Shown here: piece by piece, positions 13,701 through 25,800 of the stretch
How positions within the stretch are numbered: the stretch's first letter is position 1
Layout: every line of letters begins with the position of its first letter
Assembly (NCBI GenBank): GCA_963082975.1
Contig: OY720345.1
Location: forward strand, 28,900,611 to 28,964,610
Origin: Labia minor
Taxonomy: Eukaryota > Arthropoda > Insecta > Dermaptera > Spongiphoridae
DNA: 64,000 bases
Direction of reading: 5' to 3'
Notes under the pieces: model-generated
Databases searched by the model: none
The model's input: only the letters and a program-made list of their open reading frames with translations
What the model was told of the DNA's origin: nothing
Made by a program: the position numbers and the translations under genes

Positions 13701-15609
13701 TTAAATGATTAATGAATTATAACATGATTTGTAGGAATTGAATATTTGCTGAAACATTTTGGCATTAAATAAAAAAAAATTCAGTAACTTTATAGGTAAA
13801 TGAATGGATTCAAGTTGATAAGCTAATTTAATCTTTTTTATTAATATATATATATATCAAAACATATTAGAAAATCTATATAATATAATAATAATATAAT
13901 AATATAATATTAAACCAAATAAGAATTTTTAGTAACTGCTTTAATTTTTTTTTTTGTATGGTAAATTAACACCAGTTTTCATTTTTACTATCTCGCCAGA
14001 GATAGTATTGCGATCACGAAATTTTGATGATTTTATACGTTTTGAAGGTTCTTGAATCATTTTCACTAAGGTTGAGAAAAATCCGTGTGTGTGTGTGTGT
14101 GTGTGTATGTGTGTATGTAGACAAGATTACGCAAAAAAGGTTTGAGCTAGAATAATGAAATTTGGTACTCGGGCATTATTTAAAATTAGTAGTTTTCTAT
14201 CAATTTTTGAGAAATGAAGTTCATTACCTACCACGTTTTCATTATTTTCCTCTAAAGTGACCGAAAAAATAAAGATATATGTTTGATAGTTTTTCACATG
14301 ATTAAAAATTGTATAAAACTGCTATATATAGAATTTCACCTTGATTGAATAACTGAAAGTACAGGAATTAATTTTTTAACACTGCAAATCACTCGCCAGG
14401 ACGTGGCGTGGTGCCATCCTCAAAGGACCAAACACGCGCTGGTTTAATAAATATTATTTATTAATTTTAATTTATAATTTATAATTAATTATATTTAATT
14501 TAATTCAAATTGCGAGATAGTCGAGTGGAGACACTCCAGATTTTTTTTTAACCTTTAATATCTTTTAATAAATCATTTTAAGAAACTAAGATTTGTGCCT
14601 GTATTTAGTTTATTAATTCTTAAGTCAGTTTAAACAAAAAGTCATATCAATTTGAAAATTAATAAAAATAAAAAATATTTAAATTTGACCTTAAGTTACC
14701 ATCTTAAAATAATTTGTTTTGTTTTTTTTGTTTATTTTTTTTTTAATTTTGAAATTAGAATGAAACATTAAACAATTTAAAAAAATAAATATTTAATTAA
14801 TTATAATTTTCGCACTAGCAAATCTTATTAATCGAATTTATATTTAATTAAAGAATTAGTAATTAGTGATGATTAATCGATTGTTGATGTTTTAGTCGAT
14901 ATTCTCGTGGACCTCCCAGCCATTATTCGTACCGGTCAGCACCAGGAAATGGAAGAGCGCCTCCCTCGGTAGCCTCAACGAGGACCCGCACCTCCAGGAA
15001 AGGCGGCCTTATGGTAGAGACCATGTCAGCTCCAAACCCGTTTTGTCCAAATACGAGAGGTGTCTGTTGTCTCATGCTTCTTCTCAATCTCGGCCTGATA
15101 TTAGTAACTCTCGGTTTCGTCATCGTAATCCAGTTTTTCGAGCCACTTTTCGTCTGGTTGGTATATCACTTTTTCACTTTTTTTGTTTTGTCTTTACTTT
15201 AATTTTTATATCTATTTTAATTTTCTTTTTATTATTATTTTGATAAAAAAAAAAAAAAAAAAAAATTATTAGTAATTTTGTTTTCTCTTTTTTGTATGTT
15301 TGTAGGATCTTAGGAATTGTCTTCCTTGTTTTCGGATTTTTGACATTAATTGGCAGTTTAATTTACTGCGTATTCGTATTCAAAGATGCAAAATCACCAA
15401 AAGAAGTGAACCCCGATGAACTCTATTGGACACACCATTGGCAAAAGCATATTGGCCCATCCGAAATTCATTATCGAGGTGATGAACCAATAAAATATAC
15501 GGATCCAGATCGGATGAGTGATCGTTATTCAGTTACGAAATATTCGGACCGGGGCAGCCATCGAAGCGGACCACCCGCCAGTCGACTACAAAATGGACGA
15601 AGATATTAG
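128..15609 (+). CDS. Two-transmembrane protein with disordered N-terminal region, 3' part of gene (4 exons)
   Basis: I do not recognise this family. Exons are 128-357, 955-1124, 14896-15156 and 15306-15609, all bounded by AG/GT sites, and the reading frame stays open across every junction to a TAG stop. The visible protein is about 320 residues if the ATG at 130 is used; because 128 follows a good splice acceptor (126-127), the gene may continue upstream of the window. The first ~170 residues are low complexity, rich in Ser, Arg, Pro, Tyr and His, with a Gly run. Two hydrophobic helices follow: one after the Cys-containing APNPFCPNTRGVCC segment, the second starting at VWILGIVFLVF and created by the exon 3/4 junction. 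The charged C-terminal tail contains KDAKSPKEVNPDELYW. The membrane topology and the well-formed splice sites argue for a real membrane protein; the function is unknown. Exon 3's donor (TG/gttggt) is weak but is the only one that keeps the frame. The third intron is unusually long and full of transposons. Confidence 0.8.
557..808 (+). repeat. tRNA-derived SINE, copy 1
   Basis: The 5' part resembles a tRNA promoter: a box A-like GGTTAGCGTAGCTGCC followed about 35 bases later by box B-like GGTTCAAGTCC. The tRNA-unrelated body then contains GGCAAGGGAATTTCTCTAGC and ACTTGATAG. The same body recurs at 6490-6737 (plus) and, inverted and diverged, at 48505-48745 and 56410-56630. It lies between exons 1 and 2 of the two-TM protein gene. 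It is not a tRNA gene: no acceptor stem or anticodon arm is formed. Confidence 0.75.
4021..4089. repeat. Perfect GC-rich palindrome (23-bp arms)
   Basis: Arms 4021-4043 and 4067-4089 are perfect reverse complements, beginning GTTCAGGCGCGCCGATTC and ending with its inverse, around a 23-base A/T-rich spacer. The GC content of the arms contrasts sharply with the surroundings. It resembles the fold-back end of a tiny MITE, but no clear target duplication was found. Next to it, 3815-3860 and 4092-4140 are diverged copies of each other (both contain TAAAGAG and ACTAGAATAAAT). Confidence 0.7.
4324..4405 (-). repeat. tRNA-like SINE fragment
   Basis: Read on the minus strand, a box A-like GCTTAGTGGTTTTCGTCC is followed by a box B-like GAGGTCGCGAAATCAAACC. 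No cloverleaf closes. I take it as the head of a SINE unrelated to the other SINE copies in the window. Confidence 0.4.
6490..6737 (+). repeat. tRNA-derived SINE, copy 2 (5'-truncated)
   Basis: Matches copy 1 from its box B region (CGGGTTAAAGCTCCGG) through GGCAAGGGAATTTCTCTAGC and CACCTAATTGAT, ending near ACGTACAAAAGTCATAG. Box A is missing, so this copy is truncated at its head. It lies in the long intron of the two-TM protein gene. Confidence 0.7.
8908..9330. repeat. Fragments of HINE-like family C
   Basis: The segment 8911-8940 (CCTCCCTTACTATCGTCGGT) matches the terminal part of family C at 46736-46757, including the ATCGTCGGT end. The segment 9281-9330 (AGATGATTTTTCCCGAGGAT) matches 46372-46404. 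The sequence between them is AT-rich and unrecognised, so this is a decayed or rearranged element. Confidence 0.5.
10791..10881. mobile_element. TTAA-flanked MITE (piggyBac-like), copy 1
   Basis: A 91-bp element bounded by TTAA at both ends (10791-10794 and 10878-10881). The inverted ends are TTAAAAAGTTCCCGTCGGC and, on the other strand, TTAACACGTTCCCGACGGC. A second copy lies in the opposite orientation at 53353-53448 and shares the internal CACCGGTGG. TTAA target choice is typical of the piggyBac superfamily; no transposase is present. Confidence 0.75.
11090..11693 (+). mobile_element. HINE/DINE-1-like Helentron-associated element, family B
   Basis: Starts after a T run with ACTTTCCCGCACA and ends with TGCGGGAAAGTCTAG, an inverted pair. 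A hairpin follows, with stem GGGAG/CTCCC and loop GACA. The inside carries a TGTGTGTGTATGTATGG microsatellite, CGAAATTTGGAACACCG and the module AACCGGAAGTGGTACTTTACC. This layout of short subterminal inverted repeats, a microsatellite, a 3' hairpin and a T-rich target is that described for Helentron-associated non-autonomous elements. No Rep/helicase gene is present. Confidence 0.65.
12331..13199 (-). mobile_element. Mariner remnant 1, internally deleted
   Basis: Inverted ends CGAGGTGTGTTCGAAAAGTA lie inside a TA duplication at 12331 and 13198. The minus strand encodes mariner transposase pieces: an N-terminal MDQRICIKFCVENKIKCSE segment near 12992-12935, and the C-terminal catalytic part at 12840-12475 with VHQEFLPYG, WLLHH and PPYSPDLAP. 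Between WLLHH and SLLVRDFLA the usual HDNAPAH motif, with the second catalytic Asp, is missing, and the third catalytic Asp position reads Val (APCVFFLFPK). The element is about 870 bp against about 1.3 kb for complete mariners, so it cannot move by itself. Confidence 0.85.
13987..14539 (+). mobile_element. HINE/DINE-1-like element, family A copy 1
   Basis: Begins after a T run with ACTATCTCGCCAGAGATAGT, itself a small hairpin, and ends with GCGAGATAGT, the inverse of the first ten bases. A terminal hairpin GAGTG-GAGA-CACTC follows. A (TG)n tract follows GAGAAAAATCC, and the core has ATGAAATTTGGTA. The flanks ATTTTT on both sides may be a target duplication. Other copies are at 18436-19050 and 22255-22692. 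Confidence 0.7.
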
Positions 15610-16550
15610 GAAAAAAAAAATAAGAGAAACAAAAATCAATCGACAATCAATCATATTTCGAATTTATATATTTTTACTTCGACTACAACGAATCTATATA
15701 TGCAACTAATATTTATAAATAAATATCATATTTTATATAATTTATAAATTTCACTTAATATTCATCTATATATATAATCCAAATTTTTGGGTTTTGAAAA
15801 TTAAATCCATTGAATATAATAAATAAATGCTGTATAATATGTAAACTAAACTTAGAGATAAAGATATACGATATATTTATAGAGTAATATAAAATTATAA
15901 TTATACATGTAGAATTTACAAATAGAATGAATATATATATATATATATACAAATTTCTCAAGTTATATTATAATATCTACATTTTTTTATATACTTACAT
16001 TATACATATATTTATTATAATATGACCATAATAAGACAATCAATTGTAAAAAATCAGAATAAAAATATTATCATATAATAAATATATATATTTAGTAATT
16101 TAATATAATAAATTTTTAAAATTTTATTATTGTAAAAAACTAGAAATATCATTATTAAACAATAATATAAATAAATAAATCTCTCTATCTCTATATACGA
16201 CGTATATAGTCTATATATATTTATATATTTTTTTATATTTATATATAAAATCTGCCTATGAATCAAATTTGAATTTCTAATTTTTTAAGTTTGCATTTTG
16301 GCTGTAAACTTATTTTTATATTTTTTTTTATTACTATATGAACAAATTTCATTCCCAAATAGAAAACATCCTTCCAAATTCAGATTTCGGTTATTTTTTA
16401 TTTTAGATTGGTTTATACTACTGCATACTAATCATTGCAATTTTCTACTAAGAATAGTTTGAATTCATCATAACAGCCTTAAGTTCATCTGTTTTCTTTA
16501 AAAAATTATCGGCACTTTTGTTTATACTTTAAAATTATAAAATTCACTTC

Positions 16551-16802
16551 TTAACACACTATGAGCGGGGCGGGTATTTGTACCCGTTGCGGGGACTGCC
16601 ACTTATAAGCTGGGCGGGTATTTATACCCGTTGCCACTTATATAATATATATTTTCCCTTGTGTCACTTAAAATTACTTATTTTAAACGATAACTAATAT
16701 ATATCCCTCATATAAGTGGCAACGGGTATAAATACCCGCCCCGCTTATAAGTGGCAGTCCCCGCAACGGGTACAAATACCCGCCCCGCTCATTATGTGTT
16801 AA
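16551..16802. mobile_element. TTAA-flanked long-hairpin MITE
   Basis: A 252-bp element bounded by TTAA (16551-16554 and 16799-16802) whose two halves are near-perfect reverse complements of roughly 95 bases. Each arm contains two GC-rich copies of a GGGCGGGTATTT-TACCCGTTGC unit separated by CCACTTATAAGC. Only about 60 A/T-rich bases separate the arms. The TTAA ends beginning TTAACACA suggest piggyBac-like mobilisation, but the arms differ from the other TTAA MITE in this window. No coding capacity. Confidence 0.75.
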
Positions 16803-18435
16803 GATAAAATAAATTTTGTTTGACAAAAAAAATATTAAAGGAAAAAAAATATATTTATGTTATTAATAAATGTTATTTTATGAAATGAGTTACCTTAAAA
16901 ATAAATTTTATTAACAACAGTAATAAAAAAATTATAAAAATATATTTTCTCATTTGCCTAAGTTAACAGCTGTCTTTTTTTTAGCTATAGAAGATGTCAA
17001 CGTCAATATTGTTAAATTAATCTTTATTTATGGTCTGTGCTAGTAATTAATAACCAAAATATGAAGTAGTATTTGCAAACTTAAAAAAGAAAAATTTCAT
17101 TATTTAATTAATAATTGTTTCAAAACTTTATAAAAAAAATAATAGAAAAAAATTGATTATTCCATAAAAGATTTATTTTATTGTTTGAAATATATTTTTA
17201 CTCCATTTCTTAAACTAAGAACCAATCAAATGTAATATTATTAAAAAAAATAAAAATATTTTTCAATTTCGTATAAGTAAAAATTTAATGCATTAAAATT
17301 TTTATACAATTAAATAATTATATCATTAAATTGTAATACATAATAATATTAATAATAATAATAATAATAGAGATTATTAAATTCAATTAAAAAGAATAGC
17401 AAAATATTAAGCAAAATATTAATAACTTAGCCATAAATAAAAAATAAATATCATTCATTTTTAATTTATGTTATATCTACATAACATAAACTTATAACTA
17501 ATAATTAACCATGAAATATTTTTGTTTTAATTTTTTCCTAGTCCAAAATAAAAATTAAAGAAGTTAAAGTTAAATTAAAGTTGCTTAGCTTGTAAAAAAT
17601 CATATTTATTTATTTTATTAACTTATATATATATGTATATATATATATACATATATATAAGTATATATTTTAATTAATACTTTAATTAAAAAATTATTAA
17701 GATAAAAAACCCTTTCATCTTGTTGTAATATAAAATAAATGCATTCTACTTTTAATATATTTGTGTGTATATTATAATTGATTCAATTATTTATTATATA
17801 TATTGAATATATATGTATGAAATATATATAATTATAAAAATATAAATGACCTAATCTGTATTGTATTAAGCATGTCAACAAGAATATAACATTTTTTTTA
17901 TTATATGAGTTTAAAAAAAAAATTACCTTTAATTAATTTTTAATTTAATTATTAATGAAATTCAGAAATGTTTAATTTTTTCTTTCAACTTAAGATTCAT
18001 TTTCTTTATTTAATATTTTTTTTATGAGTAAAAATAGGAGACCGATAAGAAAAAATTATATAATGGCTCAAACTAATTCCAGCTATGATTATTTTTCTTT
18101 CTATCTTTGGAAAAAATTAGATGATTTTCAATTTTCTTTTATTCATTGTCAGAAAAATTAAAAAAAAAAATTAAAAAATTAAAATTTTGATCTTTTTAAT
18201 ATACCAATATATTATTTTAATTTTGGTAATTGTTTAGCCTAACCGATGTATCATCGATTTGGATAAAACTTTACCAGCGGATTCCTTTTTTAATTAAAAA
18301 AAAAACTTTTCTTAAGCAGTATGTGGCGATCGTTTCTAGTTTACGAGATAAAAATTAATATAAATCCAATGATATTCTATTTTGCTACCATGTTTTATAA
18401 TTTGACCACCAGAGGGCTTCACTAATTTTCTTTTT

Positions 18436-19050
18436 ACTATCTCGCCAGAGATAGTATTGCGATCACGAAAATTTTCGATGTTGAGATTTTGATGTTTTTA
18501 TACGTTTTGAAGGTTCCTGAATCATTTTCACTAAGGTTGAGAAAAATGTCTGTGTGTGTGTGTGTATGTGTGTGTGTATGTGTGTGTGTATGTATGTAGG
18601 CAAGATTACGCAAAAACGGTTTGAGCTAGAATGATGAAATTTGGTATATGGACATTATTCAAAATTCATAGTTTTCTATCAACTTTTGAGAAATGTAGGT
18701 CAACCGGAAGAGGGTCATTACCTACAACGTTTTGATTTTTTTTCCTCTAAAGTGACCGTAAAAATAAAAATATATGTTTGATAATTTTTCACATGATTAA
18801 TAATTGTATAAAACTGCTATATATAGAATTTCAGCTTGATTGAATTGCTGAAAGTACCAGAATTAATTTTTTAACACTGCAAATCTCACGCGCCAACACG
18901 TGCCATGGTGCCATCAACAAAAAGCCAAACATGCGCTGGTTTAATATTTATTATTTATAATTTATAATTAATTAAATTTAATTTAAAAATAATATATTAT
19001 GTTATTTAATCCAATTCAAATTGCGAGATAGTCGAGTGGAGACACTCCAG
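18436..19050 (+). mobile_element. HINE/DINE-1-like element, family A copy 2
   Basis: The longest family A copy: ACTATCTCGCCAGAGATAGT at the start, GCGAGATAGTCGAGTGGAGA then CACTCCAG at the end, with a TG/TATG microsatellite near 18550-18598. The core reads GATGAAATTTGGTATATGG and CAACCGGAAGAGGGTC. The internal body closely matches 13987-14539 and 22255-22692. Confidence 0.7.
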
Positions 19051-19837
19051 CTAATTTTTTTAAGTTCTGTTTGGATATAAGAAGATTAAAAAATTAATCA
19101 ATTAAATAATTTTCCTATATCCAAACCGAACTTATAAAAACCGAAAATTAATGAATAAGTTAATAATTAGTGAATTAGTCAATAAAACATTATTAAATGG
19201 CTGCTAATTCATAACTAGTTTATATGCAAACTGTATTTTTATTTTTTCGATAACAATTTGTTTAACCACATATTGTCTAATATGTAATATAATTAAAATA
19301 TTTTATACAAAAACATAAGAATTATTAATTTTTAATTATTTTTTTACAATTAGTATAAACTTAATAAACCAATTACCAAATAATTCAAAGTAAGTTCTTC
19401 GTAATATTATTATATTTATATATTTATTATATGTAGTTTTATTTTAACTAAGAAATAGATTGTTTCATATTTCATAACAAATTCATAAAATTTAGTGAGA
19501 CCCACCTCCTTTCAAAACAAAAATTCAATAAATTAATTACCCTCAACATTTAAATTAATTTACCAAGTGTCTTTTATTTAAATTAAAACCTTTCTTTGCA
19601 TGACACTACATTCACTTATCACTTATCCATATTGTAATTAACATAAAATTATAATATAATTATTTTTTTTTCTTTAATCATTTTAATGCATAGAAAATTG
19701 GTTTACCCTTTTTTAACAATTCATGATTATTATTGATTTTTTTTAATCATTTTTAAATTTCATTAAACAACTATCAGGGTGAAGTGTTTTTTATTTATAT
19801 TATATTCCAATGATTACAAACTACATAAAGACTAAAA

Positions 19838-22800
19838 ATGATAGTCCAAAAATTAAAAAAGAATTTATTGAATTATTTCGAAAATTTATATGTTCATGGA
19901 ATAAGATATATTTTTCAAGGGGGACTTTCAATAGTGGAAAGGTAATTTTCAATAATTATTTAATTATAATAAATAAATAAGGTAATAATTTTTTAGTTTA
20001 CCTGTTTTTATTTTTATTATTATTTATTCAAAAAATGATCTGAATTAATTTAATAATTAAGAAAAAATTAATTTAGACATTTGTTTTCTTAAATATTTTC
20101 TTAAAATAATTTTATATAGCCTAATTAACCCCTACATTTTTCTGGAAAAAATTTTTTATTTTATTAATAATAAAAGTTATAATTTTTAAATATATTTAAT
20201 TTAGAAAATAATATAGTCATTTTTTTAATATTTAAATACTAATATTGCAATTTATTTAAATATTTGTTTTTTATTATATGTCTAATCTATATATTTGAAT
20301 AGTTAATTCATTAATCATCTTAAAATAAAAAATTAAAATGCTATAATATTATAAACCAATTGATGGGGGAGCTCCCTTGACCTTTCATTAACAACCCGAT
20401 TTTTTACACTTTTTTGGCAATTTTCTTCTGATGTTAATTATTTATCAATATTCATATTTTATATATTCTCATTCTTTACTTCTTTTATATAATCATGATG
20501 GAGTAACCAGAAGCGTATCTATGACACACAGAGATCTTGAATCCCTCTCGTAAGATATGTATAATTTATTTTTAGAAACAAGATATTTCATCTTGCGTTT
20601 TTCCGTTTCTGCTAATGCCTTTCTTTTCCTTAAGTAGTTTTTTAATACTCATATTTATAACTATATAAATATTTTTACGTTAGATGCTTTTTCGCGCCCC
20701 TCTTCAGTTGGCGCCCATGGCACGTGCCATATTTACCCTACCCTGGCTCCGCCATTTCCAGTCATCGTTTTTTTGCTAACACATTCCATGTATAATTTTT
20801 GGAAAAATATTTCATATTATAATGGAGGTTTTATTTTAAATATAAAATAGTTATTAAAAAACAAATTTTGATTATGAAATCAAAAATTATTTTTAAGTAT
20901 AAATGAATTCATAATGTTTCAAATATCCTAAATTATTATCAGTTTTCGAATATTTTTAATGGATATTTTAATTTTATTAGATATTCTTTTATTGACTCTG
21001 AAATTTGACTATAATATTATAAATATGTTATAAGTATTTAAAAAAAATTTATTACAAATTTTAATCAATTCTTTTTAAGTCAAATGAAAACTATACTACT
21101 ACTATAGACCTTTTTTTCTTTTACATAAATTAATATAAATAAAAAATACAATTTATAAACTATGTTTTTTAGAATTTATTGGATCATAGCTGTGATATTT
21201 ACCTTCTATATAATGTTCAAAGTTACACTGGATTTACTTAATTATTACAATGATAATCGTATAAATTTGATATTACAAGAAACCAAACAAGAGATAAAAT
21301 TTCCAGCAGTTTCAATATGTATTCTTGCAGATACAAGCGATGAGTATAAAATTTTTATATTATATATATAACTCTCTATTATATATTTTAATTTTATTAT
21401 ATTTTAAATCTATAGAATAACAGGTAGATTTATCTTTTGAAAATTAAATCAATTACTTGATGTAATCACCTCTGCTCTCACATGATGATGAAAATATTAT
21501 TATCTAATTTATTCAAATATTGCCCATTTATTTATTTTATTATTATTATTATTATTATTATAAGCACAATATTTTATTTAATATTTGTATCATGAGAATA
21601 ATAAATAGCGTAACCAAAACCGTTTTTTATTCATCAATGAATTTATTTAATGAATTTTTTCCAAAATTTGTTGAATGTTATTTCTTTATTAATTAAATAA
21701 GACACAACAATATTTAAAATAAAATAATAAATTAAATCATTAATACGTCAAGTTATTATATACAAAATAAAAGTGACTGCAGAAAGTTTTACATCTTAAA
21801 TAAATTTAACATCATTTTTAATATATTTTTAGACCAAATCAATATGGGCTACTAACTATTTACAATGTGGAAACACCAGCGAAAGAATTTAAAATGTTTC
21901 TTAATAAAACATCAAGAGAAACTTATGAAATATATCAAAAGGTATGCTATAATATTATATTATTATTCTTTAATTTTTATTTTTATCTATCTTTCTTAAA
22001 TTACTATTAAATGATTAAAATGGCAAAATATGAGAGTCATACTGGAAAAGAGAAATAGTCTCCTTCGTATAAAATCGATTTTAAATTTTGTAGAGATTAA
22101 ACATCAAATTTCATTTCCTCTACGAACCACTTATTATTAAGTCAATTAATTCAATAAATCTATCAAATTTTATTCTAATCTAAATTTTTGTAAGAAATAT
22201 AAACACAATCAATTTGTTTTTAGGACATTTTTTTCAATATTTTTTATAATTTTTACTATCTCACCAGAGATAGTATTGCGATCATGAAAATTTTCGATGT
22301 TGAGATTTTGGTGTTTTTATACGTTTTGAAGGTTCCTGAATCATTTTCACTAAGGTTGAGAAAAATGTCTGCGTGTGTATGTGTGTAGACAAGATTACTC
22401 ATAAAACGGTTTGAGTTAGAATCATGAAATTTGGTACATGGGCATTATTCAAAATTGATAGTTTTCTATCAACTTTTGATAAATGTAGCTCAACCGGAAG
22501 AGGGTCATTACTTACAATGTTTTGATTTTTTTTCCTCTAAAGTGACCGTACATATAAAGATAAATGTTTGATAATTTTTCACATGATTAAAAATTGTATA
22601 AAACTGTTATATATAGAATTTCAGCTTGATTGAATCGCTGAAAGTACCAGAATTAATTTTTTAACACTGCAAATCTCATTCGCCAAACATGCGTACTGTC
22701 TACTCTCTTATTGGTACAGTTCAAAGTAAATGTGAAAAGTTAAATAAATGAAGTACAATTGAATTGAAATTGTTTCTTTAAGAAAATAATTTTCACTATT

Positions 22801-25800
22801 TTTCGTGATAAGTTAAATAGAAGTAAAGTAATAAAAAAGACTATTAGAAATTAATATTTTCTAATTATGTTTACAACAAACTGGTTGATTTTTTGATATT
22901 CTTTATTTTTAATCCTTGCGATTGTTAAGTTCTTAAAAGAAGAAATAATAACGATTAATAAACTCAGATTACCTAGATTAAATAAAAAAAATATTTTATT
23001 CAAAATATATTTTTGTAAAATAAAAGATAACATAGTGTATCTTGTGTCCCAAGGTGGACCACTCTAACCTGTCCCAAGATGTACCATACAACATGTTTAA
23101 TTCAATCATCATGCGTTAGTTTTAAAAGAAAATACATTAAATTTCATTATTAATACTCTTTATTTCGAAATAGCTTTATTAAAAATTTATCAAAATTTTA
23201 TATGAAAATTACTAGTCATTTTTTAAAAATAAAAATCTTAATAAATTATAACCTGCTTTTCAATTGAATCAAAATCCATCTGACAATTTGTTTATGCTGC
23301 ACTTTCTTCAAATCTGCACGAACTAAAAGTTAATTTAAAATTAAGCCTAAAAAAAATCTGTCTCAAGGTGAGACACACTCTCTCTCTTAAAATTAATATT
23401 AATTACTGAATCCATTTGCTTATACGCACATAATATTATTATAAAATATTTCGAATATTTCTTACATCTCTTTACTTACTTATATTTCCATTGAAATTAT
23501 TTTTTTTTTTTAGAATCAACCTAAATGTAATGAAATCTTTGCCGCTTGTTATATGGGTGATTATCTTTTTGATTGTTGTGATTTTTTTTTACCTACTTTA
23601 ACATTACTTGGTGGTTGTTTTACTTATAATTCAGAAAATATTTACAGGTATTTCCAACAGTACACACACACATATATATATATATATATACAATATAATT
23701 AATTTTCTTTTAAATACATGTTAATGAAGTGTTTTAATTTCATTTATAGTAGTCCTCATTTGAAATTCAAACAACGTAGTTTCAAAAAACCTGCTAATAG
23801 TATGCATTTAAAAGTAATTTCATATTCAAGGGTAATTATATTTATATTTCAGTCATTTAAATTAAATATATAGTATATAGTATTAGATTGTTACGAAAGT
23901 TTTGTCCGTTTTTATGTGAGTCTACTTTATACTTTAATATCTCAGTGAATACGTATTCAATTTAATCAAAATAAACGCCATTTGAATCAGCGCACTTTTG
24001 CCAACGTAACACAAGTCGATTAATTCCGTCAGCATAAAAATTGGGTTCTCGGAATTCAATAAAGTTAAAGAAGGCTGTTTTTGCCTGGTCCTGATTGGCG
24101 AAGGTTCATACCAGTGGGAAAGTTGTCGTGTTGTCGAAGTGCTTAAAAACGTGGTAGACGGTTGGCGAGAGGTCTGGGGAGTATGGTGGCTGAGGCAGAA
24201 CTTTCGGTACATTTCGTCTATTTCCCCACAATAGGACTGTGATGGTTTGGCCCGGTTGCGGAAAGTTATAGTGAATCACTCCAACTGTTGACCATCATAC
24301 ATACAGTAGGTCTTTTTAGTGGGTTTTCCCCTTTGGGAAGTGCCTGGGTGGCTCATCGAAGTCTAACTACTGTCCTGAACGTTTTCTGTTTTCGTATAGG
24401 ATCCACTTCCCATCACACGTGACGATCCGATCTAAAAAAGAATCGTTTTTGTTGCGTAAAAGCAAAGGCGAACGTGACAATTTCTGTCGATCGTTAAAAT
24501 CGTAGGGCACCCACTTTTCGAGCTTTTTGATCTTTCCAATACGTTTTAAACCATCAAAAACCACATGGGAGCTAACATCCAGTTCTTCCGCGTTTCCACG
24601 CACCGTTTGTGATGGGTCAGTCTCCACCAGGGTTCTCAAATCCTTGTCCTGGATTACTGTAGTTCGACCACTTCGGGGCTCATTTTTAAAGCTAAAATCT
24701 CCTGAACGAAATTTCGCAAACCAACGTCGAACAGTGCGTTCATTAACACTATTATTGCCAAATGCCTGGATAATTTTTCGAGCTGTTTCGGCAGCGTTTT
24801 GGTTCAATTTGAATTCGTAGAGAAAAATTGGTCGAAAATCACTTAACGACATAATATGGTTATAAGCTGAAAAGAGGTAAAAAATTAAAAGTTAGAAAAA
24901 AATTAACAGCATCAATTTATAGAGTACACAATTCTCTATCGGTAAGGATATACCACAACACAGCAGAATAAATATTTATTGCGATATGAAGCGATAAAAA
25001 CACACACGACATTAAAACGGACAAAACTTTCGTAACAACCTAATAATATAAATATAATTATGATAATTTTTTTCAGCTCTGGGTTCATAGTCCAGAAGAA
25101 ATCGTTTATCCTATGGAAGAATTTTGTACTACGGTAGAGAATACATACGCTGATAAATTGATAACTTATAAGGTCTATTTTAAAGTATATATCGATTTTA
25201 TTATAATGTTAATATGATACAATTTAGTATAATTGCAATAATTTTTGGTTTATTTTATTTCAAGCAAATTGATATGATAAATGATCCTGGAGTTGAAAAT
25301 GTCCCATTTAAATATAGACATTGTTATTTTTCTAGTGAAAAGAATTTAAATTTTTACAAAAATTATAGTTATAATGCGTGTTTAACAGAATGCCATTTTA
25401 AACTCATACAACAAAAATGCAATTGCTCGCTTTATCAATTTCCACTTGGCAAGTATTATACTACTTTATATACAATCAAAATTTAAATATTATCAAACCA
25501 CAAATATTACAACAATATCACTAATGGTCTTTAGCTCCCATATATTTATTTATTCTATTTATAGGGCACTAATAAATTCAAACTTTCTTCTTTACACTGT
25601 CCATATCTTATGCCACCTCCATCCAATTTCTAAATTCTCTTCACTCCTTTATATATATACCTTCATAATATTAATCAATTGAGTATTTGGATGTGTCAAT
25701 TTTTTTATAAACAAGATTTATTACTGAAATTTAATTTTTGTTTAATAAAATAAAAATAAAAATACTTAATTATAGAATTATTTATAAGATTGAAACTTTA

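Larger units (their letters stand above)
1125..14895 (+). other. 13.8-kb intron of the two-TM protein gene
   Basis: Bounded by AG/gtatac at the left and tgttttag/T at the right. It carries a SINE, HINE-like elements, a TTAA-flanked MITE, a mariner remnant and a GC-rich palindrome, each listed separately. The stretches 1125-4020, 4410-6480, 6740-8900, 9340-10790, 11700-12330 and 13200-13980 hold only AT-rich DNA, TA microsatellites (for example 1712-1742 and 3141-3168) and short spurious open frames. I see no further gene there. Confidence 0.7.
15610..19837. other. Intergenic region between the two-TM gene and the DEG/ENaC gene
   Basis: After the TAG stop at 15607-15609 there are AT-rich 3' sequences with AATAAA-type signals near 15717. 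The remainder holds the hairpin MITE at 16551-16802 and a HINE-like copy at 18436-19050. The rest (15730-16540, 16810-18430 and 19055-19837) is AT-rich DNA with TA microsatellites and short chance reading frames; I see nothing else in it. Confidence 0.6.

Noticed and set aside
16054-16266. 70-codon Ile/Tyr-rich frame, and similar ones at 15755-15961 and 44027-44218
   Set aside because: Composition follows TA-rich DNA; no conserved motifs or splice support.
24527-24820. 97-codon plus-strand frame
   Set aside because: Antisense shadow of the mariner N-terminal transposase frame at 24367-24852.
25446-25682. 78-codon plus-strand frame overlapping exon 7 of the channel gene
   Set aside because: It is in another frame within a pyrimidine-rich intron; the real channel exons explain the coding there.
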